NCBI RefSeq assembly: GCF_013113735.1
Contig: NZ_CP053346.1
Span: 2,308,001 to 2,372,000, forward strand
Direction of reading: 5' to 3'
Origin: Sphingomonas sp. AP4-R1
GTDB lineage: Bacteria > Pseudomonadota > Alphaproteobacteria > Sphingomonadales > Sphingomonadaceae
Length of the DNA: 64,000 nucleotides
Each line of letters begins with the position of its first letter. Within the stretch, counting starts at the first letter, position 1. Positions 44,303-52,772 of this stretch are shown here, piece after piece. The translations under genes were made by a program, and so were the position numbers. Below the pieces are notes generated by a model. That model saw only the letters and a program-made list of their open reading frames with translations, had not been told where the DNA came from and searched no databases.

Positions 44303-46021
44303 ATGGCGAAAGCACCGGTCATGCCTCCGTTTCACAGCCTGCCGGTCGCGCGGCGCCGCTTCGTCCAGGGTCTGGCGATCGGCGGAACCGTTGCCGGCTT
44401 CGCTCCCGCGCTATTCGCCAAATCGTTTTCCGTGCCGGCCGCCGAGCTGCGCGGAACCGAGTTCGACCTCGAGATCGCCGAGCTGCCGGTCAACTACACC
44501 GGCAAGCGCCGCGTCGCGACGGCGGTGAACGGTGCCGTGCCCGCGCCGGTCCTGCGCCTGCGCGAGGGCGACACCGTCACGCTGCGGGTTCGCAACAACC
44601 TCAAGGAGATGTCGAGCATCCACTGGCACGGGATCATTTTGCCGGCCGAAATGGACGGCGTGCCCGGCATCAGCTTCGCCGGCATCGCGCCCGGCGAGAC
44701 CTTCACCTATCGCTTCGAGGTGCGCCAGGTCGGCACCTACTGGTATCACGCCCACACGCTCGCCGAGCAGACCGGGCTCTACGGCGCGATCATCGTCGAG
44801 CCCAAGGCGCCGACAGGGCCGGTTCCCGACCGCGACTACACCATCATGCTGAGCGACTGGTCGGATGAGCCGCCGCTCCAGATCTTCATGAACCTCAAGA
44901 AGTCGAGCAGTTATTATAATTTCGCGCAGCCGACCGCCGGCGACTTTCTCAACGATGTCGGCGCGATGGGGCTCGGCAAGGCCCTCAAGCGGCGGCGGAT
45001 GTGGAACACGTCGCGGATGAATCCGACCGACTACAGCGATATTTCCGCGGCGACCTACACCTATCTCATGAATGGCACGACGCCGGCGGGCAACTGGACC
45101 GCGATCGCCGCGCCGGGCGAGCATGTTCGTCTGCGCTTCGTGGGCGCCGGGACGGCGACCTTCTTCGACGTGCGGATTCCCGGCGTCGCGCTCACCATCG
45201 TCTCGACCGACGGCCAGCCGGTGGTGCCGGTGACGGTCGACGAATTCCGGATCGGGCCGGGTGAGACCTATGACGTCGAATTGACCATGCCCGAAGGCGG
45301 TGCGCGCACGATCTTCGCCCAATCAATGGATCGAACCGGTTTTGCCCGCGGCACGATCGCGCCCCTGCCTGGCATGTCGGCGCCGGTGCCGGCCCTCGAC
45401 GCGCGGCCCTGGCTCGAGCCGGTCGACATGATGGGTGCGATGACGACCATGGGCAGCATGGGCGGCGAACATGCCGGGCACGGCATGACCGAGATGCCGC
45501 CCAAGTCGCGCCATGCCCGCACCGAATATGGCGCTAACACTGACATGCGCGTCGACTATCCCCGCACCAATCTCGACGATCCCGGCGCCGGCCTGCGCGG
45601 CCGCTCGTGGCGCGTCCTGACCATGGCGAACCTGCGCACGCCGGACGGCGACCCCGACCCGCGCGAACCCGAACGCGACATAGAGTTGCATCTGACCGGC
45701 AATATGGAGAGGTTCATCTGGTCTCTCGATGGGATCAAGCTCAACGATTCCCGGCCGCTGCACTTCAGGCCGAACGAGCGGCTGCGCATCGCCTTCGTCA
45801 ACGACACGATGATGTCTCATCCGATGCATCTTCACGGGATGTGGAGTGACGTCGAAGGGCCTGACGGTGCCTTCCAGGTCCGCAAACATACCGTGGTCGT
45901 ACAGCCCGCCCAGCGGGTCAGTTTCCGTGTCACGGCCGATGCGATGGGCCGGTGGGTGTTTCACTGCCATCTGCTCTATCACATGGCGGCCGGTATGTTC
46001 CGGGAGGTGGTGGTCGCATGA
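44303..46021 (+). CDS. copA: Copper-resistance multicopper oxidase CopA (set 1)
   Basis: 572 residues with a twin-arginine leader (ARRRFVQGLAIGGTVAGF). Three cupredoxin domains carry the copper motifs HWHG, YWYHAHT, HPMHLHG and HCHLLYHMAAGM, so type 1 and trinuclear sites are complete. A Met/His insert (MMGAMTTMGSMGGEHAGHGM) lies near residues 375-395. It oxidises Cu(I) in the periplasm. Its stop overlaps copB by four bases. It is shorter than the second CopA at 52769, mainly in the Met-rich region. Confidence 0.95.
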   Translation: MAKAPVMPPFHSLPVARRRFVQGLAIGGTVAGFAPALFAKSFSVPAAELRGTEFDLEIAELPVNYTGKRRVATAVNGAVPAPVLRLREGDTVTLRVRNNLKEMSSIHWHGIILPAEMDGVPGISFAGIAPGETFTYRFEVRQVGTYWYHAHTLAEQTGLYGAIIVEPKAPTGPVPDRDYTIMLSDWSDEPPLQIFMNLKKSSSYYNFAQPTAGDFLNDVGAMGLGKALKRRRMWNTSRMNPTDYSDISAATYTYLMNGTTPAGNWTAIAAPGEHVRLRFVGAGTATFFDVRIPGVALTIVSTDGQPVVPVTVDEFRIGPGETYDVELTMPEGGARTIFAQSMDRTGFARGTIAPLPGMSAPVPALDARPWLEPVDMMGAMTTMGSMGGEHAGHGMTEMPPKSRHARTEYGANTDMRVDYPRTNLDDPGAGLRGRSWRVLTMANLRTPDGDPDPREPERDIELHLTGNMERFIWSLDGIKLNDSRPLHFRPNERLRIAFVNDTMMSHPMHLHGMWSDVEGPDGAFQVRKHTVVVQPAQRVSFRVTADAMGRWVFHCHLLYHMAAGMFREVVVA

Positions 46022-47007
46022 TCCGGCTCGCTTCCCCGCGCACCGCTACGCTCGCCCTCGCCATGCTCGCCTCGACCGAGATGGCGGCACCGGCCCTTGC
46101 CCAGGAGCCATCGCCCCAGCAGGCCTCGCCGCCTCCCCAAGCCTCACAGAACACCCCGCCAGAACAACACGTCCATCCCGCGCAACAAGCCGAGGATCAT
46201 GGAGCGATGAACATGCCCGGCATGGATATGCCCGGCATGGACATGTCGGGCGGGAGCGCGAAGATGGACATGGGCCGCATGCAGGGCGGCAAGGCTCCCC
46301 CGGACGCGCGCGACTCCAACAACTATTCGGACGGCTACCGCAATTCGACGCTGCCGGGCTACGAAATGGCCGACAAGCTCTCGATCCCCAGGATCCTGGT
46401 CGACGAACTGGAATTCGTCACCGGCAATGAGGGGCAGGGCTTCGGCTGGACGGTGCAGGCCACGAGCGGCCAGGACAATGACAAGCTCTGGTTGCGCAGC
46501 CAGGGGCTGAAGAACTCGCGCGACCGGCTCGATCCCGAGAGCAGCGTCGAGGCGCTCTGGTGGCACAGCAAAAGCCCGTTCTGGGGAACATCGCTGGGCG
46601 TTCGGCAGGATCTGGGCAAGGGTGCGACGACCTGGCTCGCAGCGGGCATCAAGGGACTGGCGCCCTATTGGTTCGACGTCCAGTTGACCGGCTATGTGGG
46701 TGACGATGGCCGCGTTGCGGCGCGCGCGAAGGCGTCTTACGATGTCCTCTTCACCAATTGGCTGATCCTGACGCCGCAGGTCGAGACCAACATTTACAGC
46801 AAGCGCTCGACCGACCGCGAGCTTGGCGGTGGCTTCAGCAACGTCGAGCTGAGCGGACGCCTGCGCTACGAATTCTCGCGCAAGTTCGCGCCCTATGTCG
46901 GCTTCGTCTGGGAGCGCGCGCTGGGCGGCACCGCCGATTTTCGGCGTGCCGATCGCGAGCTGATCACCGAGCATCGCGTGGTGGTCGGCCTGCGCTTGTG
47001 GTGGTGA
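46018..47007 (+). CDS. copB: Outer-membrane copper-resistance protein CopB (set 1)
   Basis: 329 residues. Signal peptide, then a Gln/Pro-rich and Met-rich segment (NMPGMDMPGMDMSGGSAKMD). A beta-barrel domain follows with WTVQATSGQDNDKLWLRSQG, FFRKFAPY-like FSRKFAPYVGFVWERALG and the terminal VVVGLRLWW, ending in aromatic residues as usual for outer-membrane barrels. It is coupled to CopA by ATGA and probably releases or binds copper at the outer membrane. Confidence 0.93.
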   Translation: MIRLASPRTATLALAMLASTEMAAPALAQEPSPQQASPPPQASQNTPPEQHVHPAQQAEDHGAMNMPGMDMPGMDMSGGSAKMDMGRMQGGKAPPDARDSNNYSDGYRNSTLPGYEMADKLSIPRILVDELEFVTGNEGQGFGWTVQATSGQDNDKLWLRSQGLKNSRDRLDPESSVEALWWHSKSPFWGTSLGVRQDLGKGATTWLAAGIKGLAPYWFDVQLTGYVGDDGRVAARAKASYDVLFTNWLILTPQVETNIYSKRSTDRELGGGFSNVELSGRLRYEFSRKFAPYVGFVWERALGGTADFRRADRELITEHRVVVGLRLWW

Positions 47008-47096
47008 ACCGCGATGTGGCATCGGCACGATCACGGAATGAACCCAAGCCTCGCAAGGAAGGGGCCAACCAGCGGGAGAGGCCGTCCCGCTCGTCC

Positions 47097-47745
47097 ATGA
47101 TGCTGCTTTTCGCGGTCGCCGCTGCGTCCGCGGGCCAGACCGCCATCCTTGCCTTCCTGCCATCGCTTGTTGACGACGGACAGGTTCCTCTTTCGCTGCG
47201 CGCCCATGACTCCCATGTCGCGAGCCTGAGCGTGGCGCATCCCCTCGCGGCGTTGCTCTTCGCACCGCTCTGGGGCTGGCTCGCGGCCAGACGGACTATC
47301 GGATCATTTTGCGCGCCGCACTCATCGTTCTCGCGCTGGCGCCGGTCGGGGTCGTAGCGCTACCGACGCGTCGATGATCGCGATCGCCGGCCTCATCGTC
47401 GTGGCCGGCTGGAGTTCGGCGAGCCTTCGTCTCGTCACCAGCTTCTGGATCAGCGGCCCCGCGCTCCCGTCTGGCTGGAAGCTCGGGCTGCAGCATGCGG
47501 CGGCCAGCATCGGTCAGGCTCTTGCCCCGATGGCGATCGCCGTTGCCGCGCCGGGCGAACAATCGGTCATATTCGTCGGCATCGGCTGGGCTTCGATCCT
47601 TCTGCTTGCGGCGCTGCCGCTCCTCTGCCGACCAGATCGGGCACGACAAAAGCCGCTGCCTGATGAGGGGGAGCGGCCGCCGGTGCGTATTGAACGATGT
47701 GGGCAAGCGCCTGCCGCTATTCGTCACTGTTTCAGGAACCGGACC
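47097..47745 (+). pseudogene. Major facilitator superfamily transporter, frameshifted and deleted
   Basis: Pieces of an MFS transporter in three frames: MMLLFAVAAASAGQTAILAF with AHPLAALLFAPLWGWLAAR, then YRIILRAALIVLALAPVGVV, then MIAIAGLIVVAGWSSASLRL with GLQHAAASIGQALAPMAIAV. Only about 200 residues of an expected 400 remain. The last frame has no stop before the DUF411 gene and runs into it. In related clusters such transporters may move copper or siderophores, but this copy is dead. Confidence 0.75.
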
Positions 47746-48183
47746 ATGAAGACCCACCTGCCTGCCGTCTTGCTGTTGCTCGCCGTGCCGGCCGTCGCCT
47801 TTGCAGCGAGTGACGTGGTCGTGCACCGGGATCCGGGATGCGGATGCTGTGAGAAGTGGGCACAGGCCGTCCAGGCCAGGCTGGCCCGGAAAGTGGTCAT
47901 CACCGACGATCCGTCGCGGGCTGGGTTCCAACGTCGAGCCGGCGTTCCGCCCAGTCTTTCCTCCTGTCACACTGCGGTCGTCGACGGCTATGTATTCGAA
48001 CGGCATGTGCCGGTCGCCGACATGAAGCGACTGCTGGCAACCCATCCGGCCGGCATCAAAGGCCTGGCGGTCGCAGGCATGCCGCTTGGTTCGGAAGGCA
48101 TGGAGGTGCCCGGCGCGACGCCCCATCCTTATGAGGTGATCGCGTTCGGCAGCGCCGGCCAGCGCGTTTTTGCGCGCCACTGA
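47746..48183 (+). CDS. DUF411 metal-binding protein
   Basis: 145 residues with a signal peptide (AVLLLLAVPAVAFA). The conserved DUF411 start is VVHRDPGCGCCEKWAQAV with its Cys cluster, followed by GVPPSLSSCHTAVVDGYVFE and GHVPVADMK-like HVPVADMKRLLA. DUF411 proteins accompany copper-resistance operons and are thought to be periplasmic copper chaperones. The frame is continuous with the broken MFS gene upstream, but the ATG at 47746 starts the signal peptide. Confidence 0.88.
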   Translation: MKTHLPAVLLLLAVPAVAFAASDVVVHRDPGCGCCEKWAQAVQARLARKVVITDDPSRAGFQRRAGVPPSLSSCHTAVVDGYVFERHVPVADMKRLLATHPAGIKGLAVAGMPLGSEGMEVPGATPHPYEVIAFGSAGQRVFARH

Positions 48184-48221
48184 TACGAATATCCTGCCGG
48201 GGGCCGTCGCGACAGCGTGAC

Positions 48222-48710
48222 CTAGCCCTCGAAGCCGATCTGCGCACGGTGTCGCCGGATCACATCGAGCAAGGCCCGGCCGATGAGCGGCTTGGCGAGG
48301 ACGTGATCGAAGCCGGCCTCCCGCGCGCGCTGCGCGAGCGCGAGATCATGAAAGCCGGAGATCATGATCGCGCTTCCCGTCCAGCCCTTTTCGCGGAGCT
48401 GCCCCAGAATGGCGAACCCGTCAATGTCGGGCATGCGATAATCGACGATCACGCAATTGGCAGCGAGCGCCTCCGGGTCTGAGACGAGCGCCCGGCCCGT
48501 CGTATAGCCGCTCACGTGGTAACCACGCGAGCGCAGCATGAGGTGAAGGCCGCGACGTATCGCGGGATCGTCATCGGAAATCAGAACCCTGTAGAGCCGG
48601 TTGCGCGATCGGGAACTGGGGAAAGACATTTCGCGTGACGCACTGCCGAGAAAAAATGGACTGCTCCTTAGCGTCTCACTCCAGCGGCAACCCGTCGCTA
48701 CGTAGTTCAC
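48222..48710 (-). CDS. Single-domain response regulator
   Basis: 162 residues from a GTG preceded by AGGAG; a Met at 48629 would give 135 residues. Receiver domain only: SDDD acidic pocket (46-48), phosphorylated Asp90 in CVIVDYRMPDIDGF and Lys in VLAKPL. No output domain is present. It follows fixJ within a few bases and may act as a phosphate sink or relay for FixL. Confidence 0.87.
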   Translation of the reverse strand: MNYVATGCRWSETLRSSPFFLGSASREMSFPSSRSRNRLYRVLISDDDPAIRRGLHLMLRSRGYHVSGYTTGRALVSDPEALAANCVIVDYRMPDIDGFAILGQLREKGWTGSAIMISGFHDLALAQRAREAGFDHVLAKPLIGRALLDVIRRHRAQIGFEG

Positions 48711-48713
48711 GCA

Positions 48714-49337
48714 TCATTTGCTCCTGCGGCCCAACCCGGCGGCGAAGGCGATCCGCAGGGCCTCGGAGAGATTGCGGACTTCGAGCTTCGTCATGACGTT
48801 TGCGCGATGGACCTCCACGGTTCGCGACGAGCAGCCGAGATCATAGGCGATCGTCTTGTTCGGGAGGCCGTTGGCCATTCCTTCCAACACCTCCTGCTCG
48901 CGCGGCGTCAGTGCGGAGATCCTCACCAGGGCTTCGGATTCTTCCAGCGCGCGGATATCGACGTCATTGATGCGCGCGAAGGCGCGATTGATGGCGTCGA
49001 GAAGGGCGGCCTTCTCGAACGGCTTCTCTAGGAAATCGACCGCGCCGCCCTTCATGGCCTGGACTGCGACCGACACGTCGCCATGCCCGGTGAGGACGAT
49101 GACGGGCATGTTGATGCCGCGCTCCGCCATCGCCGCCTGGACGTCGAGGCCGTCCATTTCGGGCATCCGCACGTCGAGCAGCACGCAGCCGGTTTCGGCC
49201 GTCCTCGCCGTTTTCAGGAACTCGATCCCGGATGAAAAGGTAGTGACCGCAAAGCCGGCTGTCTTGAGCGTGAAGCTCGCCGCCTTCCGGATCGCCTCTT
49301 CATCGTCGACCAGATAGATGATGCGCCTATCCCCCAT
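48714..49337 (-). CDS. fixJ: FixJ-type response regulator
   Basis: 207 residues. Receiver with Asp11-Asp12, phosphorylated Asp55 (CVLLDVRMPEMDG) and DFLEKPF. LuxR-type HTH at the C-terminus: LTPREQEVLEGMANGLPNKTIA and SSRTVEVHRANVMTKL. It overlaps the fixL gene by 11 bases. FixJ activates micro-oxic genes such as fixK or cytochrome oxidase genes; none is in the window. Confidence 0.92.
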   Translation of the reverse strand: MGDRRIIYLVDDEEAIRKAASFTLKTAGFAVTTFSSGIEFLKTARTAETGCVLLDVRMPEMDGLDVQAAMAERGINMPVIVLTGHGDVSVAVQAMKGGAVDFLEKPFEKAALLDAINRAFARINDVDIRALEESEALVRISALTPREQEVLEGMANGLPNKTIAYDLGCSSRTVEVHRANVMTKLEVRNLSEALRIAFAAGLGRRSK

Positions 49338-50862
49338 GATTATCCTCCGCCCGCGCATGGATCAGCGTGAAATGAAATCGCGTGCCGCCCCCGGCAGGAT
49401 CTTCAACCCAGATCCGGCCACCATGGGCCTCGACGATCGTCCGGCAGATCGAGAGCCCGAGGCCCATGCCGCCTGCCTTGGTGGAGACGAAGGCCTCGAA
49501 CAGCCTGGCGCGAACCTCTTCCAAAATGCCGGGGCCGCTATCCTCGATGGTCACCTCGATGAAGCCGTCGGGGCACAGATGCGTGGCCACCCTGAGATCG
49601 CGGATCGGCGATGACGCCATCGCCTCGACGGCGTTCCGGATGAGGTTGACGAGCACCTGCTGGATCTGGACGCGGTCGACGAGAACGGGCGTCGCGGCCG
49701 GATCATAGGTGAAGAAGCTGCGGACACCCCGTTCCCGCGCGCCGACCAACGCGAGCTGGCCCGCTTCCTCGATAAGGCCGGGCACCGCCACCAGGTTCTT
49801 GTCGACCTCGCCCCGGGCCACGAAATCGCGAAGCCGTCGCACGATATGACCTGCGCGCAGCGTTTCCTGCGCCGCATCGTTCATGACGGCGCGAAGATCG
49901 GCAAATCGCTCGTCCTCCAATTCCTCGAACAAATCCCGGACGGTCTCGAGATAGAGCGCGACGGCCGCGAGAGGCTGGTTCAGCTCATGGGCCAGCGTCG
50001 AGGCCATGGTGCCCATCGCGCTCAGGCGCGAGACATGGACGAGTTCGGCCTGCAGCTCCTTGAGCTTGAGTTCGTCCTCCTCCTTGGCGGTCAGGTCGCG
50101 GATGAAACCGGTGAACACCCGGTGGCCGTCCTCGCCGGCTTCGCCGACCGACAGCTCCATGGGGAAAGTGGTGCCGTCCTTGCGCTCTCCGACGACAACG
50201 CGACCGATGCCGATGATTCGGCGCTCGCCCGTGTGCAGGTAGTGGCTGATATATTCGTCGTGCCGGTCGCGATCGGGCTGCGGCATCAGGCACGAGACGT
50301 TGCGCCCGATCAGCTCCGCTTCCCGATAGCCGAACAGGCGCTCGGCGGCCGCGCTGAACGAGGTGATGCTCCCCACCTCGTCGATGATGATCATCGCGTC
50401 CGGCACGGTCGCAAGGATGGACTGCAGGTGCTGTTCGCGCGTCTCGATCGAAGCGCGGACCGCGGCGTCATCGGTGATGTCGCGCGTGATGCAGGCGAAG
50501 CCGCAGTGCATGTCGCCATCGAGCAGCGCCGTGATGGTCAGGCGCGCCAGATATTCGGAGCCGTTCTCGCAAACGCGCCAGGCTTCCCGCTCGAATGTCC
50601 CGTCGTGCAAGGCTGCCGACAGGTCGGCCTGTGGTCGACCTGCCGTGATTTCGTCCGGCGGGTAGAAGAGATCGTGGGCGTTTCCGAGCACGCGGTCGAG
50701 CGGCCAGCATTCGATCCGCTCGCCCTCCTCATTGTAGCTCAGCACCCGGCCCGCAGGATCGAGCAACAAGAGGACATAGCCACCGACCTGTCGCAGGAGG
50801 AGCGGAGCGAGCCGCTTGACCTCAGCGGCGACGTCCGGGGCGCTTGAATCCTTTTTGTCCAT
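49327..50862 (-). CDS. fixL: FixL-type haem oxygen-sensing histidine kinase
   Basis: 511 residues, soluble. An N-terminal PAS-like domain (about 20-130) precedes the FixL haem-PAS (145-260). The haem ligand His201 is in RHDEYISHYLH, and the oxygen-sensing Arg221 is in RIIGIGRVV; these match the proximal His and distal Arg of rhizobial FixL with the same 20-residue spacing. The kinase has His292 in TLAHELNQPLAAVALYLETV, NLIRNAVEAM and GMGLGLSICRTIVEAHGG. Oxygen binding would switch off kinase activity. Confidence 0.94.
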   Translation of the reverse strand: MDKKDSSAPDVAAEVKRLAPLLLRQVGGYVLLLLDPAGRVLSYNEEGERIECWPLDRVLGNAHDLFYPPDEITAGRPQADLSAALHDGTFEREAWRVCENGSEYLARLTITALLDGDMHCGFACITRDITDDAAVRASIETREQHLQSILATVPDAMIIIDEVGSITSFSAAAERLFGYREAELIGRNVSCLMPQPDRDRHDEYISHYLHTGERRIIGIGRVVVGERKDGTTFPMELSVGEAGEDGHRVFTGFIRDLTAKEEDELKLKELQAELVHVSRLSAMGTMASTLAHELNQPLAAVALYLETVRDLFEELEDERFADLRAVMNDAAQETLRAGHIVRRLRDFVARGEVDKNLVAVPGLIEEAGQLALVGARERGVRSFFTYDPAATPVLVDRVQIQQVLVNLIRNAVEAMASSPIRDLRVATHLCPDGFIEVTIEDSGPGILEEVRARLFEAFVSTKAGGMGLGLSICRTIVEAHGGRIWVEDPAGGGTRFHFTLIHARAEDNHGG

Positions 50863-50920
50863 GACGTCCCTCAGCCTAGGAACCGGGGCCGCCGGCGGAC
50901 CCGCGGTTCAGACGACGCAT

Positions 50921-51325
50921 TCAGCGGCGCGCGAGAATGGCCTTCATCTCGTCGATCTCCTGACGCTGCGACTGCTCGATCGCTTTGCAGAGCCGGATCA
51001 CCTCCGGATCGCTCAGCCGGGCCTCGCGACACATCAGGATCGCGCCGGAGTGATGCGGGATCATCGAGCGCAGGAATTCCGTGTCGCCGATCGTGGTCTG
51101 CGTGCGGATCAGGGCGAAGCCGCCGAAGAAGGCGATCAGCGATGCCGCGATGAGCGCGATATTGGCGGCTTTCGACGGGAACATGTGCCGCATTGCGAGG
51201 ATCATCAGCACCACCACCGGCGCGACCATCATCAGCGTCATGTAGAACATGTTCAGGTTGTTGTAGACGCTGTCGAGGCCGCCGATCATGACGAACATCA
51301 CCAGATACATGATGACGCCGCCCAC
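50921..51325 (-). CDS. DUF305 protein, 5' end interrupted by a nonsense codon
   Basis: 134 residues from a GTG. Two or three hydrophobic helices precede the DUF305 ferritin-like segment FLRSMIPHHSGAILMCREAR with a conserved HH pair, common in copper islands. The same frame continues upstream through one TAG (51347-51349) to an ATG at 51394 (MDHLGRHASQQKAAY). This is the usual start of such proteins and has a Shine-Dalgarno AGGAG before it. The TAG replaces what is probably a Trp codon. The gene may still be translated from the GTG in shortened form. Confidence 0.78.
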   Translation of the reverse strand: MGGVIMYLVMFVMIGGLDSVYNNLNMFYMTLMMVAPVVVLMILAMRHMFPSKAANIALIAASLIAFFGGFALIRTQTTIGDTEFLRSMIPHHSGAILMCREARLSDPEVIRLCKAIEQSQRQEIDEMKAILARR

Positions 51326-51575
51326 GACCGTCTGGAGCCCGAGGCTCTAATAGGCGGCTTTCTGTTGGCTCGCGTGTCTGCCCAAATGGTCCATCGATCG
51401 TCTCCTTCCGACAGGGAGAATGCGCTGCCCGGAGAGGATCGCGGTGCCGTCCCGCACGCGGCCGATGAGGGCGGGGGCGCACAGCGCGCGCTCCGCCTTC
51501 GCCCTCGGAACCGGCCTGCCGCCTTCCTGACAACCATGCCCTTTTCTCTCGCCCCGCCACCGGCCGTCTCCCGCG

Positions 51576-52772
51576 CTAGAACCAGAAGCGGACGCCAGCG
51601 ACGAAGCTCGTGGCATGGACGTCCTCGCCGGCAAGGCGGGAAAGGCGAGCCGTGTCGCCGGTCTTGCGCAGGTAGGAGACGCCGGCATAGGGCGCGAACT
51701 GGCGGCTGAACTCGTAGCGCAGCCGGGCACCGAGCTCGACGTCGACCAAGCCCGATCCGATGTCGTTCCTCGGCACATCCTGCGCGGCGAGGTTCAGCTC
51801 GACGCGTGGCTGGAGGATCAACCGCTGGGTGATGCGCTGGTCGTAATAGCCCTCGACGCGCCCGAGGAGATCGCCCTTGTCGGAGAGGAAGAGCGCGCCT
51901 TCCACCTCGAACATACCAGGCGCCAGGCCCTCGAAGGCGACCGTCGCATAGGTGCGGTCAGGACCGCGCCCGAAGTCCTGCCGGACGCCAGCCTGCAGAT
52001 TGAAATAGGGATCGATCGCATGGCTGAAGAGTGCCTGCACCTCGGCCGTGTCGATGCCGCGGCTGAACTCGCCTTCGCCTTCGCTCTTGAGCCAGAGCCG
52101 GTTGATGTCGCCGCCGTAAAAGGCTTCGCCGTCCCAGCGATAGCCGTCGCGGCCGCTATGCGCCTGATACTCGAAGATGTTGAGGATTGCCTGGGCGAAC
52201 CGGCCATCGCCATTCTCCTTCATCATCGCCTTGCGAGCGCGCGCCATCTCGGCGCCCGGAAAATCGCGATCGGCATAATGATCGTGCGGAACGGGCGGGG
52301 GCGGGGCGTTGCCGGCGGGTAGGGCCGTCCCGGTCATCTCCATGCCCGGCATCGCTCCCTGGCTGTGCTGCGCGTGGTCCGTGCCCGGCGTATCGGGCAT
52401 CGCGGCGTCCTGATGCTGCGAATGGTCCATCCCCGGCATATCCGGCATCGTATCGGACGACGGTTGCGATGGGTTCGCGTCGGGCATGCCCGGCATGGCC
52501 CCCGCCTGATGCCGGGAATGATCCATACTCGGCATGTCGTCCGCCGCGGGCGCCTGGACCGGCAGGCGCGATCGCGGCTGCGCCGCGGACGGCTTGGCCG
52601 GCGGTTTCTGCTGTGCGCGTTGCGGACGCGGTTTCACCGGCTTCCTCGCAGGCTTGCTCTGGGCCGGCTGCGCCATGCCAGGCATGTCGTGCATCGAGTG
52701 ATCCTGGGCGAACGCGGGCTCGGCAGCTATGAGGGCGATGCCGCTCACCAGCGGCGCGAGGGAGCGGATCAT
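51576..52772 (-). CDS. copB: Outer-membrane copper-resistance protein CopB (set 2)
   Basis: 398 residues. Signal peptide, a Lys/Pro/Gln-rich region, then repeated Met/His blocks (MPGMDHSQHQDAAMPDTPG). The barrel domain includes AYQAHSGRDGYRW-like EYQAHSGRDGYRWDGEA, NRLWLKSEGEGEF and FSRQFAPYAGVSYLRKTGD, ending in AGVRFWF. It overlaps copA by four bases. It is longer than the set 1 CopB, largely because of the Met/His region. Confidence 0.94.
   Translation of the reverse strand: MIRSLAPLVSGIALIAAEPAFAQDHSMHDMPGMAQPAQSKPARKPVKPRPQRAQQKPPAKPSAAQPRSRLPVQAPAADDMPSMDHSRHQAGAMPGMPDANPSQPSSDTMPDMPGMDHSQHQDAAMPDTPGTDHAQHSQGAMPGMEMTGTALPAGNAPPPPVPHDHYADRDFPGAEMARARKAMMKENGDGRFAQAILNIFEYQAHSGRDGYRWDGEAFYGGDINRLWLKSEGEGEFSRGIDTAEVQALFSHAIDPYFNLQAGVRQDFGRGPDRTYATVAFEGLAPGMFEVEGALFLSDKGDLLGRVEGYYDQRITQRLILQPRVELNLAAQDVPRNDIGSGLVDVELGARLRYEFSRQFAPYAGVSYLRKTGDTARLSRLAGEDVHATSFVAGVRFWF

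Noticed and set aside
21333..51394. Stop-codon reassignment of TAG/TGA to Trp, suggested by Trp-position stops in two genes
   Set aside because: TAG and TGA end many intact genes here at the expected length, so recoding is not supported; point mutations explain the cases.
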